Source: Haloarcula amylolytica JCM 13557
Lineage (GTDB): Archaea; Halobacteriota; Halobacteria; Halobacteriales; Haloarculaceae
Assembly: GCF_000336615.1 (NCBI RefSeq)
Contig: NZ_AOLW01000016.1
Coordinates: 1-64,000, forward strand
Direction: 5' to 3'
Length of the DNA: 64,000 nucleotides
This document shows positions 23,968-32,344 of the stretch, one piece after another. The number at the start of each line of letters is the position of its first letter. Within the stretch, counting starts at the first letter, position 1. The position numbers and the translations under genes are program-made. Under the pieces are notes generated by a model. It was not told the origin of the DNA. It saw nothing but the letters and a program-made list of their open reading frames with translations, and did not search any database.

Positions 23968-24836
23968 GTGTTCTAGTCGACGAAGACACACGCGTCGTTG
24001 TACAGGGAATCACCGGCGGAGAAGGGAAGTTCCACACCGAACAGATGCTTGAGTACGGCACGAACGTCGTCGCCGGCGCAGTGCCCGGCAAGGGCGGTCA
24101 GGAGGTCGCCGGCGTGCCGGTGTTCGACACCGTGCAGGGCGCGGCCCGCGAGGCCGACGCGAACGCCGCCGTCGTGTTCGTACCGCCCGCGTTCGCGGCC
24201 GACGCCTGTTTCGAGGCGCTGGATGCGAAGGGCATCGACCTCGTCGTCGCCATCACCGAGGGTATTCCGACACAGGACATGTCTCGGGTCTACCGCAAGC
24301 TGCAGGAGACCGACACGCACCTCGTCGGTCCGAACTGCCCCGGCGTCATCACGCCCGGCGTCGCCAAGCTCGGCATCCTCCCGGGGAACATCTTCTCGTC
24401 CGGGAACGTCGGTCTCGTCTCCCGCTCGGGGACGCTGACCTACCAGGTCGTCGACAACCTCACCAACCGCGGCATCGGCCAGTCGACGGCCATCGGTATC
24501 GGCGGCGACCCGATCATCGGGACGGACTTCATCGGCGCGCTCGAACAGTTCGAGGCCGATCCCGACACCCACGCCGTCGTCATGTGTGGCGAAATCGGCG
24601 GCGAGGACGAGGAAGAGGCCGCTCGCTACATCGGCGAGCACATGGACACGCCGGTCGCCGGTTTCATCGCCGGTCGGACCGCGCCGCCCGGAAAGCGGAT
24701 GGGCCACGCCGGCGCTATCGTCTCCGGCTCCGGCACCGGGACCGCGCAGTCGAAGATCACCGCGCTAGAGGACAACGGCGTCCCGGTCGGTGACACACCG
24801 GAAGAAGTCGCCGACCACGTCGAAGACCTGCTGTAG
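23964..24836 (+). CDS. sucD: succinate-CoA ligase subunit alpha
   Basis: A 290-residue CoA-binding subunit. The N-terminal Rossmann domain has [18 protein letters not shown] (11-28); the loop [12 protein letters not shown] (121-132) and SRSGTLTYQ bind CoA. The phosphohistidine is H248 in [15 protein letters not shown]. Its ATG lies inside the sucC stop (4-bp overlap), so the subunits are coupled. The last 19 codons plus stop are duplicated exactly 311 bp downstream; the gene itself is intact and of normal length. Confidence 0.96.
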
Positions 24837-24840
24837 GGCA
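24780..24840 (+). repeat. 61-bp direct repeat, copy 1 (end of sucD)
   Basis: This 61-bp stretch, starting exactly at a codon boundary of sucD and ending just past its stop, is identical base for base to 25091-25151. This copy is the functional gene end because it is in frame with sucD. Confidence 0.95.
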
Positions 24841-25090
24841 GATTTAGGCGGCTTTCGCCGGACACTTTTTCTGATCAGTTCGAATAGGTTTGTGCGGACG
24901 GACAACGGCGTCCTCGCGAGCGAGTCGAGGACGACCAGCGGGAGACCTCGACGCGATACGGCGAACGCAGTGAGCCGTGATGCGGAGCGAGCGAGGGCTC
25001 GATAGACGAACGGAGCGAGATCGACCGATGGGAGATCTCGATGTGACGCGGCGAGCGAAGCGAGCCGTGGAACGGAGTGAGTCTATCGGT
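24841..25090. repeat. 250-bp non-coding spacer built of CGAGCGAAGCGAG-type repeats
   Basis: This gene-free stretch lies between the two copies of the sucD tail. It holds two imperfect tandem copies of a unit of about 62 bp, near 24930-24991 and 25019-25081 (about 89 bp apart). Each runs through a CGACC-GGGAGA-CTCGA segment, then a GGCGAxCG-AGTGAGCCGTG segment, and ends in CGGAGxGAG. Short motifs such as GCGAGCGAAGCGAGC are internally palindromic. Similar words occur near 3870-3905, pointing to a dispersed haloarchaeal repeat family. The frame on the minus strand is open but low-complexity, and I see no gene in it. Confidence 0.8.
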
Positions 25091-25151
25091 GTCCCGGTCG
25101 GTGACACACCGGAAGAAGTCGCCGACCACGTCGAAGACCTGCTGTAGGGCA
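25091..25151 (+). repeat. 61-bp direct repeat, copy 2 (orphan sucD tail)
   Basis: Identical to 24780-24840, including the sucD stop codon, but with no gene body attached. It ends 40 bp before the start of the next gene (25191), so it lies in that gene's upstream region and may contribute to its promoter. It is best described as a duplicated gene fragment. Confidence 0.95.
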
Positions 25152-25190
25152 CCGTCGGTTTCTTGTCGCCCGTTTTCGTAGTGCCGGGGC

Positions 25191-26180
25191 ATGACGCCTG
25201 CTCGTGGGACCGCCTATCTCGTAGCCGGTACCGAAGCGACAGACCTAGCTGCAGCTCTCTCCGAGGCGCTGCCAACGGACGGGGCAACAGCCGAGGCAGT
25301 CCGAGACACGAGCGTCGTACAGGACCGGCTGAGTGATGGGGACGTCAGGGGTGTCGTCGTCAGCGATGACGGCGACGACGGTATAGCGGTGTTCGAGGAA
25401 CTGCGAGCGGCCGGGGCCGAGATTCCGATTGTGCTCGTCGCGACCGACCCCGAACCTGACCGGGTCACCGAGGCGCTCCGGGCCGGCGTCACCGATTACG
25501 TGACCGCGGAGACGCCGGCATCCCTGCTGGCCGCGAAACTCGAAGCGTACGCGACCCGGTGGCCGACCGACTGGCGGGTCGGTGCCGTACAGTGGGACGA
25601 CATATCGAGCGGCGTCTCTCACGACGCGAAGAACCCGCTGAACGTCGTTATGGGCCGGTTAGAGCTACTCGACATCGGTGAGCCCCACGAAGACGCATTG
25701 CATCGGTCCGTTCGCCGAGTCGAGACGCTGCTCACCGACCTCTCGCGCATCGGGAGCACAGCGTGTCCCGTCTCGGAAACGGACTCGCTCTCGCTTTCTG
25801 ACGTAGCCACTGAGGTCTGGGCCGCAGAGAGCTACGAGAATGCGACGCTGGAAGTGGTGACTGACGCGTCTGTCGACGCCGAAAACGACCGACTGCAGTT
25901 GCTCCTCCGCGAACTGTTCGACAACGCGGTCACACACAGCGAGGGACCCGTAACCGTCACCATCGGTGCCACCGAGTCCGGGTTCTACGTGGCCGACGAC
26001 GGCCCGGGGATTCCCGAAGCGGACCGCGACGAAGTGTTCGACCAGGGCTTCGGGACGACGCGGGAGGGGGAGGGATACGGACTGTTCCTCGTCGACACTG
26101 CGGCGCGCGCCCACGGGTGGACGGTATCGGTCGGGAGCGGCGAATCCGGCGGCACGCGGATCGACGTGACGACAGCCTAG
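25191..26180 (+). CDS. soluble histidine kinase with degenerate receiver-like N-domain
   Basis: A 329-residue protein. Residues 5-125 look like a response-regulator receiver fold (VVVSDDGDDGIAVFEELRAAGAEIPIVLVATD then RAGVTDYVTAETP). However, the N-terminal acidic pair is missing, and the lysine usually found in the DYVxKP position is replaced. Phosphorylation at D59/D60 is therefore doubtful. Residues 135-200 form a HisKA-like dimer domain with H144 in GVSHDAKNPLNVVMG. The ATPase domain has NAVTHSEG (N box), VADDGPGIP (G1) and GEGYGLFLVDTA (G2), so the catalytic part looks active. There is no membrane segment. No cognate regulator is adjacent. The start ATG follows the orphan sucD tail by 39 bp. 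Confidence 0.85.
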   Translation: MTPARGTAYLVAGTEATDLAAALSEALPTDGATAEAVRDTSVVQDRLSDGDVRGVVVSDDGDDGIAVFEELRAAGAEIPIVLVATDPEPDRVTEALRAGVTDYVTAETPASLLAAKLEAYATRWPTDWRVGAVQWDDISSGVSHDAKNPLNVVMGRLELLDIGEPHEDALHRSVRRVETLLTDLSRIGSTACPVSETDSLSLSDVATEVWAAESYENATLEVVTDASVDAENDRLQLLLRELFDNAVTHSEGPVTVTIGATESGFYVADDGPGIPEADRDEVFDQGFGTTREGEGYGLFLVDTAARAHGWTVSVGSGESGGTRIDVTTA

Positions 26181-26302
26181 CGGTTTTCTCACCCACAATC
26201 GCTGTCGGTATCTGGAAGACGGCGGCTGGGCTGGTCCCGAACTGGCTGTTGCCGAGATATGTCGATAGCTATTCGGCCCTGACAACCATTACTGTCCAAG
26301 AT

Positions 26303-26380
26303 ATGAGATGTATGTGGTGCCGAAAACCGACGGACGGCGGCCGACCTGAACCTTCCGTCAACGGAAAGAAGCGGCCGTGA
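26303..26380 (+). CDS. possible 25-residue microprotein with CxxC (uncertain)
   Basis: An ATG at 26303 opens 25 codons, MRCMWCRKPTDGG onward, ending at 26380. The CMWC pair could be half of a zinc site. The frame lies in the 243-bp gap between the soluble kinase and the zinc-finger gene. Within it, TTCCGT-CA-ACGGAA forms a small hairpin. No convincing TATA box precedes it, and it may be chance or the remnant of a larger zinc-finger gene. Confidence 0.2.
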   Translation: MRCMWCRKPTDGGRPEPSVNGKKRP

Positions 26381-26423
26381 ACGTTCCGGTATCGCTATAA
26401 GGGATGAATCTGTAGTTTCGAAT

Positions 26424-26660
26424 ATGCCTCATATTTGTCGGAACTGCAAGCGGACCTTCGGCACAGAACTCGAACTCGAACTCCACCGCGACACATGTTC
26501 GGACGGGCAGCTCTACTGCGACGAATGTGGCGACCGGTTTACCGAGCGAGCGGCAACGGAAGACGGCTGGCACTATCGATGTCCGAATGACGACTGTGAC
26601 GGCACCGGGATCGACGACGACATCCACAAAGTATCGGACGCACGCGTAACCAAACAGTAG
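26424..26660 (+). CDS. small zinc-finger protein
   Basis: A 78-residue protein with two metal-binding sites. The first is CRNCKRTF-x8-LELHRDTC, a C2H2/C2HC-like finger. The second is a C4 ribbon made of CDECGDRF and CPNDDC (residues about 32-58). Small haloarchaeal zinc-finger proteins of this type are usually regulators or RNA-binding factors; no direct function is known to me here. A TATA-like CTATAAGG lies at about 26395-26402, roughly 25 bp upstream. It sits between two histidine kinase genes in the same direction. Confidence 0.75.
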   Translation: MPHICRNCKRTFGTELELELHRDTCSDGQLYCDECGDRFTERAATEDGWHYRCPNDDCDGTGIDDDIHKVSDARVTKQ

Positions 26661-26777
26661 CTGGCAGGAAAACAGGCCGAGCCGACAGTAACACCGACGA
26701 TAATGCTGGGAAATACGCCGCACACCTGTTCCGCTGGCCAGCAGATGTAAATGCACGTCTAACAAATCGATGCGGAA

Positions 26778-27950
26778 GTGACAGACCCAGATCGCCGCTC
26801 AGATCGCCTGCCAGCCCTTATTCAGGGAGTCGGGTGGCTGCTCCTCCTCGGAGGCGTCGCTAACTATTTTTATTTCTCTGATTCCGGCTTATCAGCGCTT
26901 GTTACTGCTGATTTCGTGGTCAGTATGCTGGCAATCGTTCCGTTTGCAGCGGCGATCATCGTCGGCGGGTTCTGGCTCAGTAACTCGGAGATCGATCCGG
27001 ACCACTACCGGCGTATCGGGGTCTGGTTCGCTGGGGGGCTAGTTTCTTTTCTGCTGTTGAATGTGGCGATGATTCTAACCTGGCCAACGGGGTCGCTAAG
27101 TGAGGACATCGGCTGGGCGCTGTTTGCGGCTATCGTCGGCGGCTTCGGTGGCCTCATGATGGGAATCTTCGAAGCGCGCGCGATATCCCGAGCCGTCGAG
27201 GCCGAGCGACAGCGACTCCATCGGGAGGCCATCGAGCAGCGCAACGAACGCCTCGACGAGTTCGCGGCCGTCGTGGCACACGACCTCCGGAACCCGCTCA
27301 ACGTCGCATCTGGTCAGCTGGAACTCGAACGAATGGACCGCGACTCGGAACAGCTGGAGACGGCTGCGACAGCGATGGACCGAATGGAAACGCTCATCGA
27401 CCGGACGCTGACGCTGGCTCGAAGCGGACACGTCATCAGCGATACGGAGGCCGTTGATCTGGCAGAACTGGTCGATAGCTGCTGGGAGGCCGTGCCGACG
27501 ATGGACGCGACGCTCGAAAACGAAGTGACAGCCGTCATCGACGCCGACCCGGATCGGCTCCGTCACCTGTTCGAGAACCTGTTTCGGAACAGTGTGGAAC
27601 ACGGGTCCACGAGCGCTCAAGCGAAGTCCGACGACGCCATCGAACGTGGCAGTGCTGACCTGACGATTCGTGTCGGCGAGATATCTGGTGGGTTTTACGT
27701 CGCCGATGACGGCTCCGGAATCCCGCCCGAAAAGCGTGATGCGGTGCTCGACGACGGCTACACCACCACGGACGGCGAAGGCGGGCTGGGGCTGGCAATC
27801 GTCCAGCGCATCGTCGAAGCCCACGGCTGGGACATCGACGTGACCGAAAGCGACGGGGGCGGGACACGCTTCGAGATTACGGACATCACGAGAACGGATA
27901 GCTCCGAGAAAGACACCTACACGCGCTCGAAGACGCCGATACAGCCCTGA
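26778..27950 (+). CDS. membrane-bound sensor histidine kinase
   Basis: A 390-residue protein starting at GTG 26778; the nearby ATG at 26770 is out of frame and closes at once. Four transmembrane helices are predicted at about 15-33, 45-67, 82-102 and 112-132 and form the sensor; there is no PAS domain. A short coiled coil (VEAERQRLHREAIEQRNERLDEF) leads into HisKA with H168 in VVAHDLRNPLNVASG. The ATPase domain has NLFRNSVEHG (N), VADDGSGIPPEKR (G1) and GEGGLGLAIVQRI (G2). All catalytic boxes are intact. The output regulator is not adjacent; the HisKA wording closely matches the kinase at 37259. Confidence 0.9.
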   Translation: MTDPDRRSDRLPALIQGVGWLLLLGGVANYFYFSDSGLSALVTADFVVSMLAIVPFAAAIIVGGFWLSNSEIDPDHYRRIGVWFAGGLVSFLLLNVAMILTWPTGSLSEDIGWALFAAIVGGFGGLMMGIFEARAISRAVEAERQRLHREAIEQRNERLDEFAAVVAHDLRNPLNVASGQLELERMDRDSEQLETAATAMDRMETLIDRTLTLARSGHVISDTEAVDLAELVDSCWEAVPTMDATLENEVTAVIDADPDRLRHLFENLFRNSVEHGSTSAQAKSDDAIERGSADLTIRVGEISGGFYVADDGSGIPPEKRDAVLDDGYTTTDGEGGLGLAIVQRIVEAHGWDIDVTESDGGGTRFEITDITRTDSSEKDTYTRSKTPIQP

Positions 27951-27970
27951 CGGGTCGACGCGGTCGCTGC

Positions 27971-28402
27971 CTACGCCTCGCGTCGCCGTGCGATAGCAGC
28001 GACGTGCTGGCACGCTCGGGCACACACCGGAGCGTAGCCAGTCGCCAGCGGCGGAATCTCGAACCCAACGACGGAGCCGGCAGCCCGTTCCTCGGCGAAG
28101 TGACCTGTTGCGGGGAGCCGAGCGACGTTCCACGTCCAGCGATACGGCGCACACGCCGTCACTTCAAACGGGAGCCACACCACGCCAGCAGCGCGAACGC
28201 GGCCGGTCGTCCCGTCATCGATGTATCGGGTGTCTGTCTCGACGGCTGTGACCGACGGCCCCCAGTCTGACCAGCAGTCGGTGTCGGTCAGGACATCCCA
28301 CACGGTGTCGACCGACGCATCGACGTCGTGGCGGACGATCAGCCGTCGCCCGTCCGGTGTTTTCTCGATCGAAACACTGTTCGTGCCGAGTTCGAGTGCC
28401 AT
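27971..28402 (-). CDS. SRPBCC-superfamily (polyketide cyclase-like) protein
   Basis: A 143-residue protein from the ATG at 28402. RRLIVRHDVDASVDTVWDVLTDTDCWSDWGPSVTAVE is the classic opening of a START/SRPBCC fold, with the VWDVLTD-x-W-xxWGP signature. TGRVRAAGVVWLPFEVTACAPYRWTWNV follows as the central strands. The family binds hydrophobic ligands in a helix-grip cavity; ligand and function are unknown. It is divergent from the ABC transporter operon across 60 bp. Confidence 0.8.
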   Translation of the reverse strand: MALELGTNSVSIEKTPDGRRLIVRHDVDASVDTVWDVLTDTDCWSDWGPSVTAVETDTRYIDDGTTGRVRAAGVVWLPFEVTACAPYRWTWNVARLPATGHFAEERAAGSVVGFEIPPLATGYAPVCARACQHVAAIARRREA

Positions 28403-28462
28403 TATCAGAAGCAATAGGCCGGAGCCAAGGTATAGGTTGGTTCACTCACAATCAATCGCCAG

Positions 28463-29365
28463 ATGATTGACGCCCGGGACATTCGGAAGGAGTACGGCGG
28501 TTTCGTCGCTGTACAGGGCAGTTCGTTTTCGGTCGACCGCGGCGAGGTGTTCGGTATCATCGGGCCGAACGGGGCCGGCAAGACGACGACGCTGAAGATG
28601 CTGGCGGGCCTGTTAGAGCCGACGAGCGGCTCCGCCGAGATAGCGGGGCTCGACACAGAAACCGCGGAGATGCGCCAGCAGCTGGGCTTTCTGCCCGAGG
28701 AATCGCCGCTGTACGAGGAGATGACACCGATATCCTATCTGAAGTTCTTCGCGGACCTCTACGACGTGGACCCGGACGTGGCGGAAGAGCGGATGCACGA
28801 CACGCTGGACGAACTCGAACTCGAACACCGCGACCGGAAGCTCGGCGACATGTCCAAGGGGATGAAACGGAAAGTCGCCATCGCCCGCTCGCTCATCAAC
28901 GACCCCGACGTGCTCATCTACGACGAGCCGGCATCGGGGCTGGACCCGCTGACGACGAACTACGTCATCGAGTTCACCGAGCAGTTGGCGAAAGAGGGTA
29001 AGACCATCGTTTTCTCTGCACACAATCTCTTTCACGTCGAATCTATCTGTGACCGGGTCGTCATCATGAACGAGGGCGAAATCGTCGCCCGCGGCGACCT
29101 CGAACAGCTTCAGGCCGAGTACGGCCACACGCGGTATCACGTCTACACCACCGTCGACGTGCCTGGCGCAGCCAAGGAAAACGGCACCTACGAGCGCGTC
29201 GTCGAGAGCATGGAGGCAGTCGAAACGACACGCAGGCAGGCCGAGAACCGGGGCGGCGACGTGGTCGACATACGGACGGAGGAGTCCAGCCTGGAGGAGG
29301 TGTTCCTCAACGTCGCCGAGGCCGGGACCCGCGGCACGCGGTACGTCGAGGAGGACGCGGAGTAG
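28463..29365 (+). CDS. ABC transporter ATP-binding protein (NatA-like)
   Basis: A 300-residue nucleotide-binding subunit of an ABC-2-type exporter. Walker A is GPNGAGKTT (about 34-42), the Q loop lies in LGFLPEESPLYEEMT, the signature is a weak variant LGDMSKGMKRKVAIARSL, Walker B is VLIYDEPASGLDP, and the switch His is in FSAHNLFHVES. The C-terminal 80 residues contain the extra region common to NatA-type subunits. It is the first of three adjacent genes (ATPase, permease-protease, permease); the next ATG starts immediately after its stop codon. NatAB systems export Na+ or other substrates; the substrate here is unknown. Confidence 0.92.
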   Translation: MIDARDIRKEYGGFVAVQGSSFSVDRGEVFGIIGPNGAGKTTTLKMLAGLLEPTSGSAEIAGLDTETAEMRQQLGFLPEESPLYEEMTPISYLKFFADLYDVDPDVAEERMHDTLDELELEHRDRKLGDMSKGMKRKVAIARSLINDPDVLIYDEPASGLDPLTTNYVIEFTEQLAKEGKTIVFSAHNLFHVESICDRVVIMNEGEIVARGDLEQLQAEYGHTRYHVYTTVDVPGAAKENGTYERVVESMEAVETTRRQAENRGGDVVDIRTEESSLEEVFLNVAEAGTRGTRYVEEDAE

Positions 29366-31240
29366 ATGCAACCCGACAAGCTCCTGCGCGTCGCGAAGTG
29401 GGAGGTGACGAAAAACGCTGGCGGTGTCGACAAGCGGACTATCGTCGTGATGGCGCTGTCGCTCGTTGCGATGGGCGCGGTCGCCGCGATAGCCGTCAGC
29501 GGCGGTACCGGTGCGGGCATGGACGACGGCATCTACCGTATCGGCGTCGACGAGAGCAGTCCCTACTACGGCGTCGCGGCCGACGACCGGACGTTCGACA
29601 TCCGTGAGCCTGACCCCACCGCCATCGAGCGACGCCAGCAGGAACTCCTGTATCGGGGAAGCCAGCTCCAGAGCGTTCCACGGACGGCCAAAGAGCGAGC
29701 GGCGCTGGCCGAACTCCGCGACAGTACGGCGCAGTACAACGACCGGACACTCGCTCGGGACGACAACCAGACCGCCGCGTTCCCCGTTTCTGTGACGCTC
29801 GTCTACGAGCAACAGTCGGGGAGCAGCCAGCTCGACCCCCGAGGCGGCGACAGCAGTGACGGGTCGGGTTCTGCGGACGGCAGTGGGACAAGTACCGGCG
29901 GCAGCGGTGACGGGTCGGACACGGGCGGCACTGGCGGCTCAGCCACGAGCAGCAGCGGTGACGGCGGAACCGCCGGTGGCAGCGGTGCGAACCTCGGCGC
30001 TATCGGCGCGCGATTGACCGGCGACGTGCAGGGTGGCACCCCCTCGGACATCTCGCCGCCGTTCCCCTTCGAGTCGCTCGTGCTCGCCTTCCTCTACATC
30101 GTCCCGATGAACTTCGTTATCCAGGCCTACGGCTCGTCGATGCTCTCCGAACGGCTGAACCGCCGCGGCGAACTCCTGCTGGTGACGCCCGCCTCGCGGG
30201 GGGACATTATCGGCGGGAAGACGCTGCCGTACTTCGTGGGTGCTGTCGGCGTAGCGGCGCTCATCACCGCGGCGCTGCGGTTCGGGAACATCGCGCCGGC
30301 GGGGAGCTACGTCGCGGTGCTGGCGGTGGTCCCGCTCGTCGTTCTGTTCCTCTCGGCGACGTTCTGCGGGGCGATGTTCGCCCGCTCGTTCAAGGAACTC
30401 ACCTTCGTGACGGTGACGATAACGGTGACACTGACCTCGTACGCGTTCGTCCCGGCCATCTTCACCGACGTGACGCCGATTGCGCTCATCTCGCCGCTGA
30501 CGCTGGTCGTGCTCGACCTGACCGGCCAGTCGGTCGGGCTCTCGTCGTTCGTGTTCTCGGTGACGCCGCCGCTGCTGACCGGGCTGGTGCTGTTCGGTCT
30601 GGGAGCCGGTCTGTACCGGGAAGAGGATATGTTCACCCAGCGACCGATTCCGCTGAAGGTGCTGGACGCGCTGGCCGGTGGCATCAACTCCCGCCGGAGC
30701 GCGCTAAAGATGAGTATCATTCTGCTGCCGCTGGTCATCGTCGCCGAACTGGCAGCCATCGCGTTCCTGTTCGTCCTCGATTCGGTGTCGCTGAACGTCT
30801 TCGGCACGAACCAGTCGCTCGGCATCGTGCTCGTACTCGGCGTCATCGTCGTCGTCGAGGAACTGGCAAAGAGCCTGCACGTCTACGCCGGCTACGAGCA
30901 CGCCCGCTACGAGCGGACGCTCCGGTCGGCGCTCGGCATCGGCGCGCTCTCCGGGCTCGGCTTCTTCATCGGAGAGAAAGGCCTGCTTATCGCCAGGCTC
31001 TCCGACCTCGAAAGCCTGCCCATCGGGGAAGCCGCCCTGCAGGGCGCGACGTTGCCTGCCGGCCTGCCGCTGTGGGTTGCTGGGTTGCTGTTCCTGCTCC
31101 CGCTGGCACTGCACACGGTGACAGCGGCCATCTCGTCGGTGGGCGCGAGCCGCGGGCGACGGGCCTATCTCGGTGGATTGGTGCTGGCTATCGTCATCCA
31201 CTTCGCCTACAACTTCGCGGTGGTGAGCACCCTTGTCTGA
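29366..31240 (+). CDS. ABC-2 permease fused to a PrsW-like intramembrane protease domain
   Basis: A 624-residue membrane protein with two parts. Residues 1 to about 440 resemble a NatB/ABC-2 permease: an N-terminal helix (about 24-46), a long extracellular segment, then helices from about 240. The extracellular segment contains a low-complexity Gly/Ser/Asp linker (about 150-215), unusual even for haloarchaea. From about 450 to the end is a second polytopic domain with VVVEELAKS (EExxK, about 495), GFFIGEKG (FxxxE, about 531), LHTVTAA (about 580) and IHFAYNFAVV (about 610). These are the glutamic and histidine motifs of PrsW/CPBP-type proteases, although HxxxD of PrsW reads HxxxA. Protease activity is an inference. 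It overlaps the next gene by 8 bp. Confidence 0.8.
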   Translation: MQPDKLLRVAKWEVTKNAGGVDKRTIVVMALSLVAMGAVAAIAVSGGTGAGMDDGIYRIGVDESSPYYGVAADDRTFDIREPDPTAIERRQQELLYRGSQLQSVPRTAKERAALAELRDSTAQYNDRTLARDDNQTAAFPVSVTLVYEQQSGSSQLDPRGGDSSDGSGSADGSGTSTGGSGDGSDTGGTGGSATSSSGDGGTAGGSGANLGAIGARLTGDVQGGTPSDISPPFPFESLVLAFLYIVPMNFVIQAYGSSMLSERLNRRGELLLVTPASRGDIIGGKTLPYFVGAVGVAALITAALRFGNIAPAGSYVAVLAVVPLVVLFLSATFCGAMFARSFKELTFVTVTITVTLTSYAFVPAIFTDVTPIALISPLTLVVLDLTGQSVGLSSFVFSVTPPLLTGLVLFGLGAGLYREEDMFTQRPIPLKVLDALAGGINSRRSALKMSIILLPLVIVAELAAIAFLFVLDSVSLNVFGTNQSLGIVLVLGVIVVVEELAKSLHVYAGYEHARYERTLRSALGIGALSGLGFFIGEKGLLIARLSDLESLPIGEAALQGATLPAGLPLWVAGLLFLLPLALHTVTAAISSVGASRGRRAYLGGLVLAIVIHFAYNFAVVSTLV

Positions 31241-32321
31241 CGACCGCCCCATCTGGCGCGACCCGCGGGTCGTCGTGGCCCGGCGGGACATCCGGTCGCT
31301 GTCCCGCGAGAAGACCATCGTGCTGGCGCTGCTCATTCAGCTGTTCGTCGCGGGGTTCTCCTCGTTCCTCGTCGTCGGCCTCACGTCGCTGTACGACCCC
31401 AGCTCGGTCGCGGCCGGTGAGGTGGAGATGGCCGTCACCGGTGACGCCCGCGAGGAACTGGAGGCCGCGGCCGCTGAACAAGATGGGACCAGCGTCACCG
31501 CCTTCGAGAACGAGACCGCCGCACAGCGGGCGTTCAATCAGCGCCGGGTGGACGCGATACTGCGCGGCGACTACGTCCCGTCGACGCGCGGGCCAGGGGA
31601 GCAGATAGCGGTCACCGCTGTCGTGCCGGAGGGGAGCATCCGGTCGACGCTCATCGTCGTCGAAGTGCGCCGGGTCCTCAGCGGGCTGGAGCGCCAGGAG
31701 CGCCTGGAGCGGACGCCGTATCTCGATAAGCCGCCCGTGCCGCTCCCGGACACTGTCAGCGCGAGCCAGTACTTCGGGTTCACCTACACCATTCTGATTC
31801 CGCTGCTCCTGTTCCTCCCGCCGTTCATCAGCGGCTCAGTAGCCGTCGACACCGTCACCGAGGAAATCGAACGCGGGACGATGGAACTGCTCCGCGTGGC
31901 CCCGGTGTCGCTGCTCGACATCATCGACGGGAAGGCCCTGGGCATGGTGTTACTCGCTCCTGCGCAGGTGCTACTGTGGCTCGGATTGCTGTCCACGAAC
32001 GGCATCGCCGTCTCGAACCCGGCGGCGATTCTGCTGTTCATCACTGCCGTCACCGTCGTCGTCGTGACGCTCGGGGTCGTGCTGGGCATCACGCTCCAGA
32101 ACCGTCGCCCGGCGCAGTTGCTGTTCTCCGTGCTCACTCTCGTGCTGTTCGGCGGGGCCGTGCTCCTCCCGGAACACCCGGCGACCACGGTGGCGAAGCT
32201 TGCGGTCGACAGCCCGACCTTGCTGACCTACGGCCACGTCGGTGGCGCAGTGCTGGTGGCGGTCGCTGGCTACGCTGCCGCAAGGGTGTACATCGGCCGC
32301 ATCGCCGCGGAAGCGCTGTAG
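31233..32321 (+). CDS. ABC-2 family transporter permease (NatB-like)
   Basis: A 362-residue permease starting at TTG 31233, inside the end of the preceding gene. The N-terminal cytoplasmic start (PRVVVARRDIRSLSREKT) leads into a first helix (about 28-48). A large extracytoplasmic domain follows (about 50-185), then five to six helices from about 187 to 355. The motif TEEIERGTMELLRVAPVSLLDIIDGK is the conserved amphipathic region of NatB/ABC-2 permeases that contacts the ATPase. It completes the cassette with the ATPase and the fused permease, giving two different permease halves. TTG is a rare start, but the frame has no better one that keeps the domain. Confidence 0.88.
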   Translation: MSDDRPIWRDPRVVVARRDIRSLSREKTIVLALLIQLFVAGFSSFLVVGLTSLYDPSSVAAGEVEMAVTGDAREELEAAAAEQDGTSVTAFENETAAQRAFNQRRVDAILRGDYVPSTRGPGEQIAVTAVVPEGSIRSTLIVVEVRRVLSGLERQERLERTPYLDKPPVPLPDTVSASQYFGFTYTILIPLLLFLPPFISGSVAVDTVTEEIERGTMELLRVAPVSLLDIIDGKALGMVLLAPAQVLLWLGLLSTNGIAVSNPAAILLFITAVTVVVVTLGVVLGITLQNRRPAQLLFSVLTLVLFGGAVLLPEHPATTVAKLAVDSPTLLTYGHVGGAVLVAVAGYAAARVYIGRIAAEAL

Positions 32322-32344
32322 AACGGAGGGAAGAAGAGCAGGCG

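Noticed and set aside
24844-25287. 147-codon open frame on the minus strand through the sucD repeat spacer
   Set aside because: Arg/Ser-rich low-complexity translation of tandem repeats, overlapping the sucD tail duplicate; not a plausible protein.
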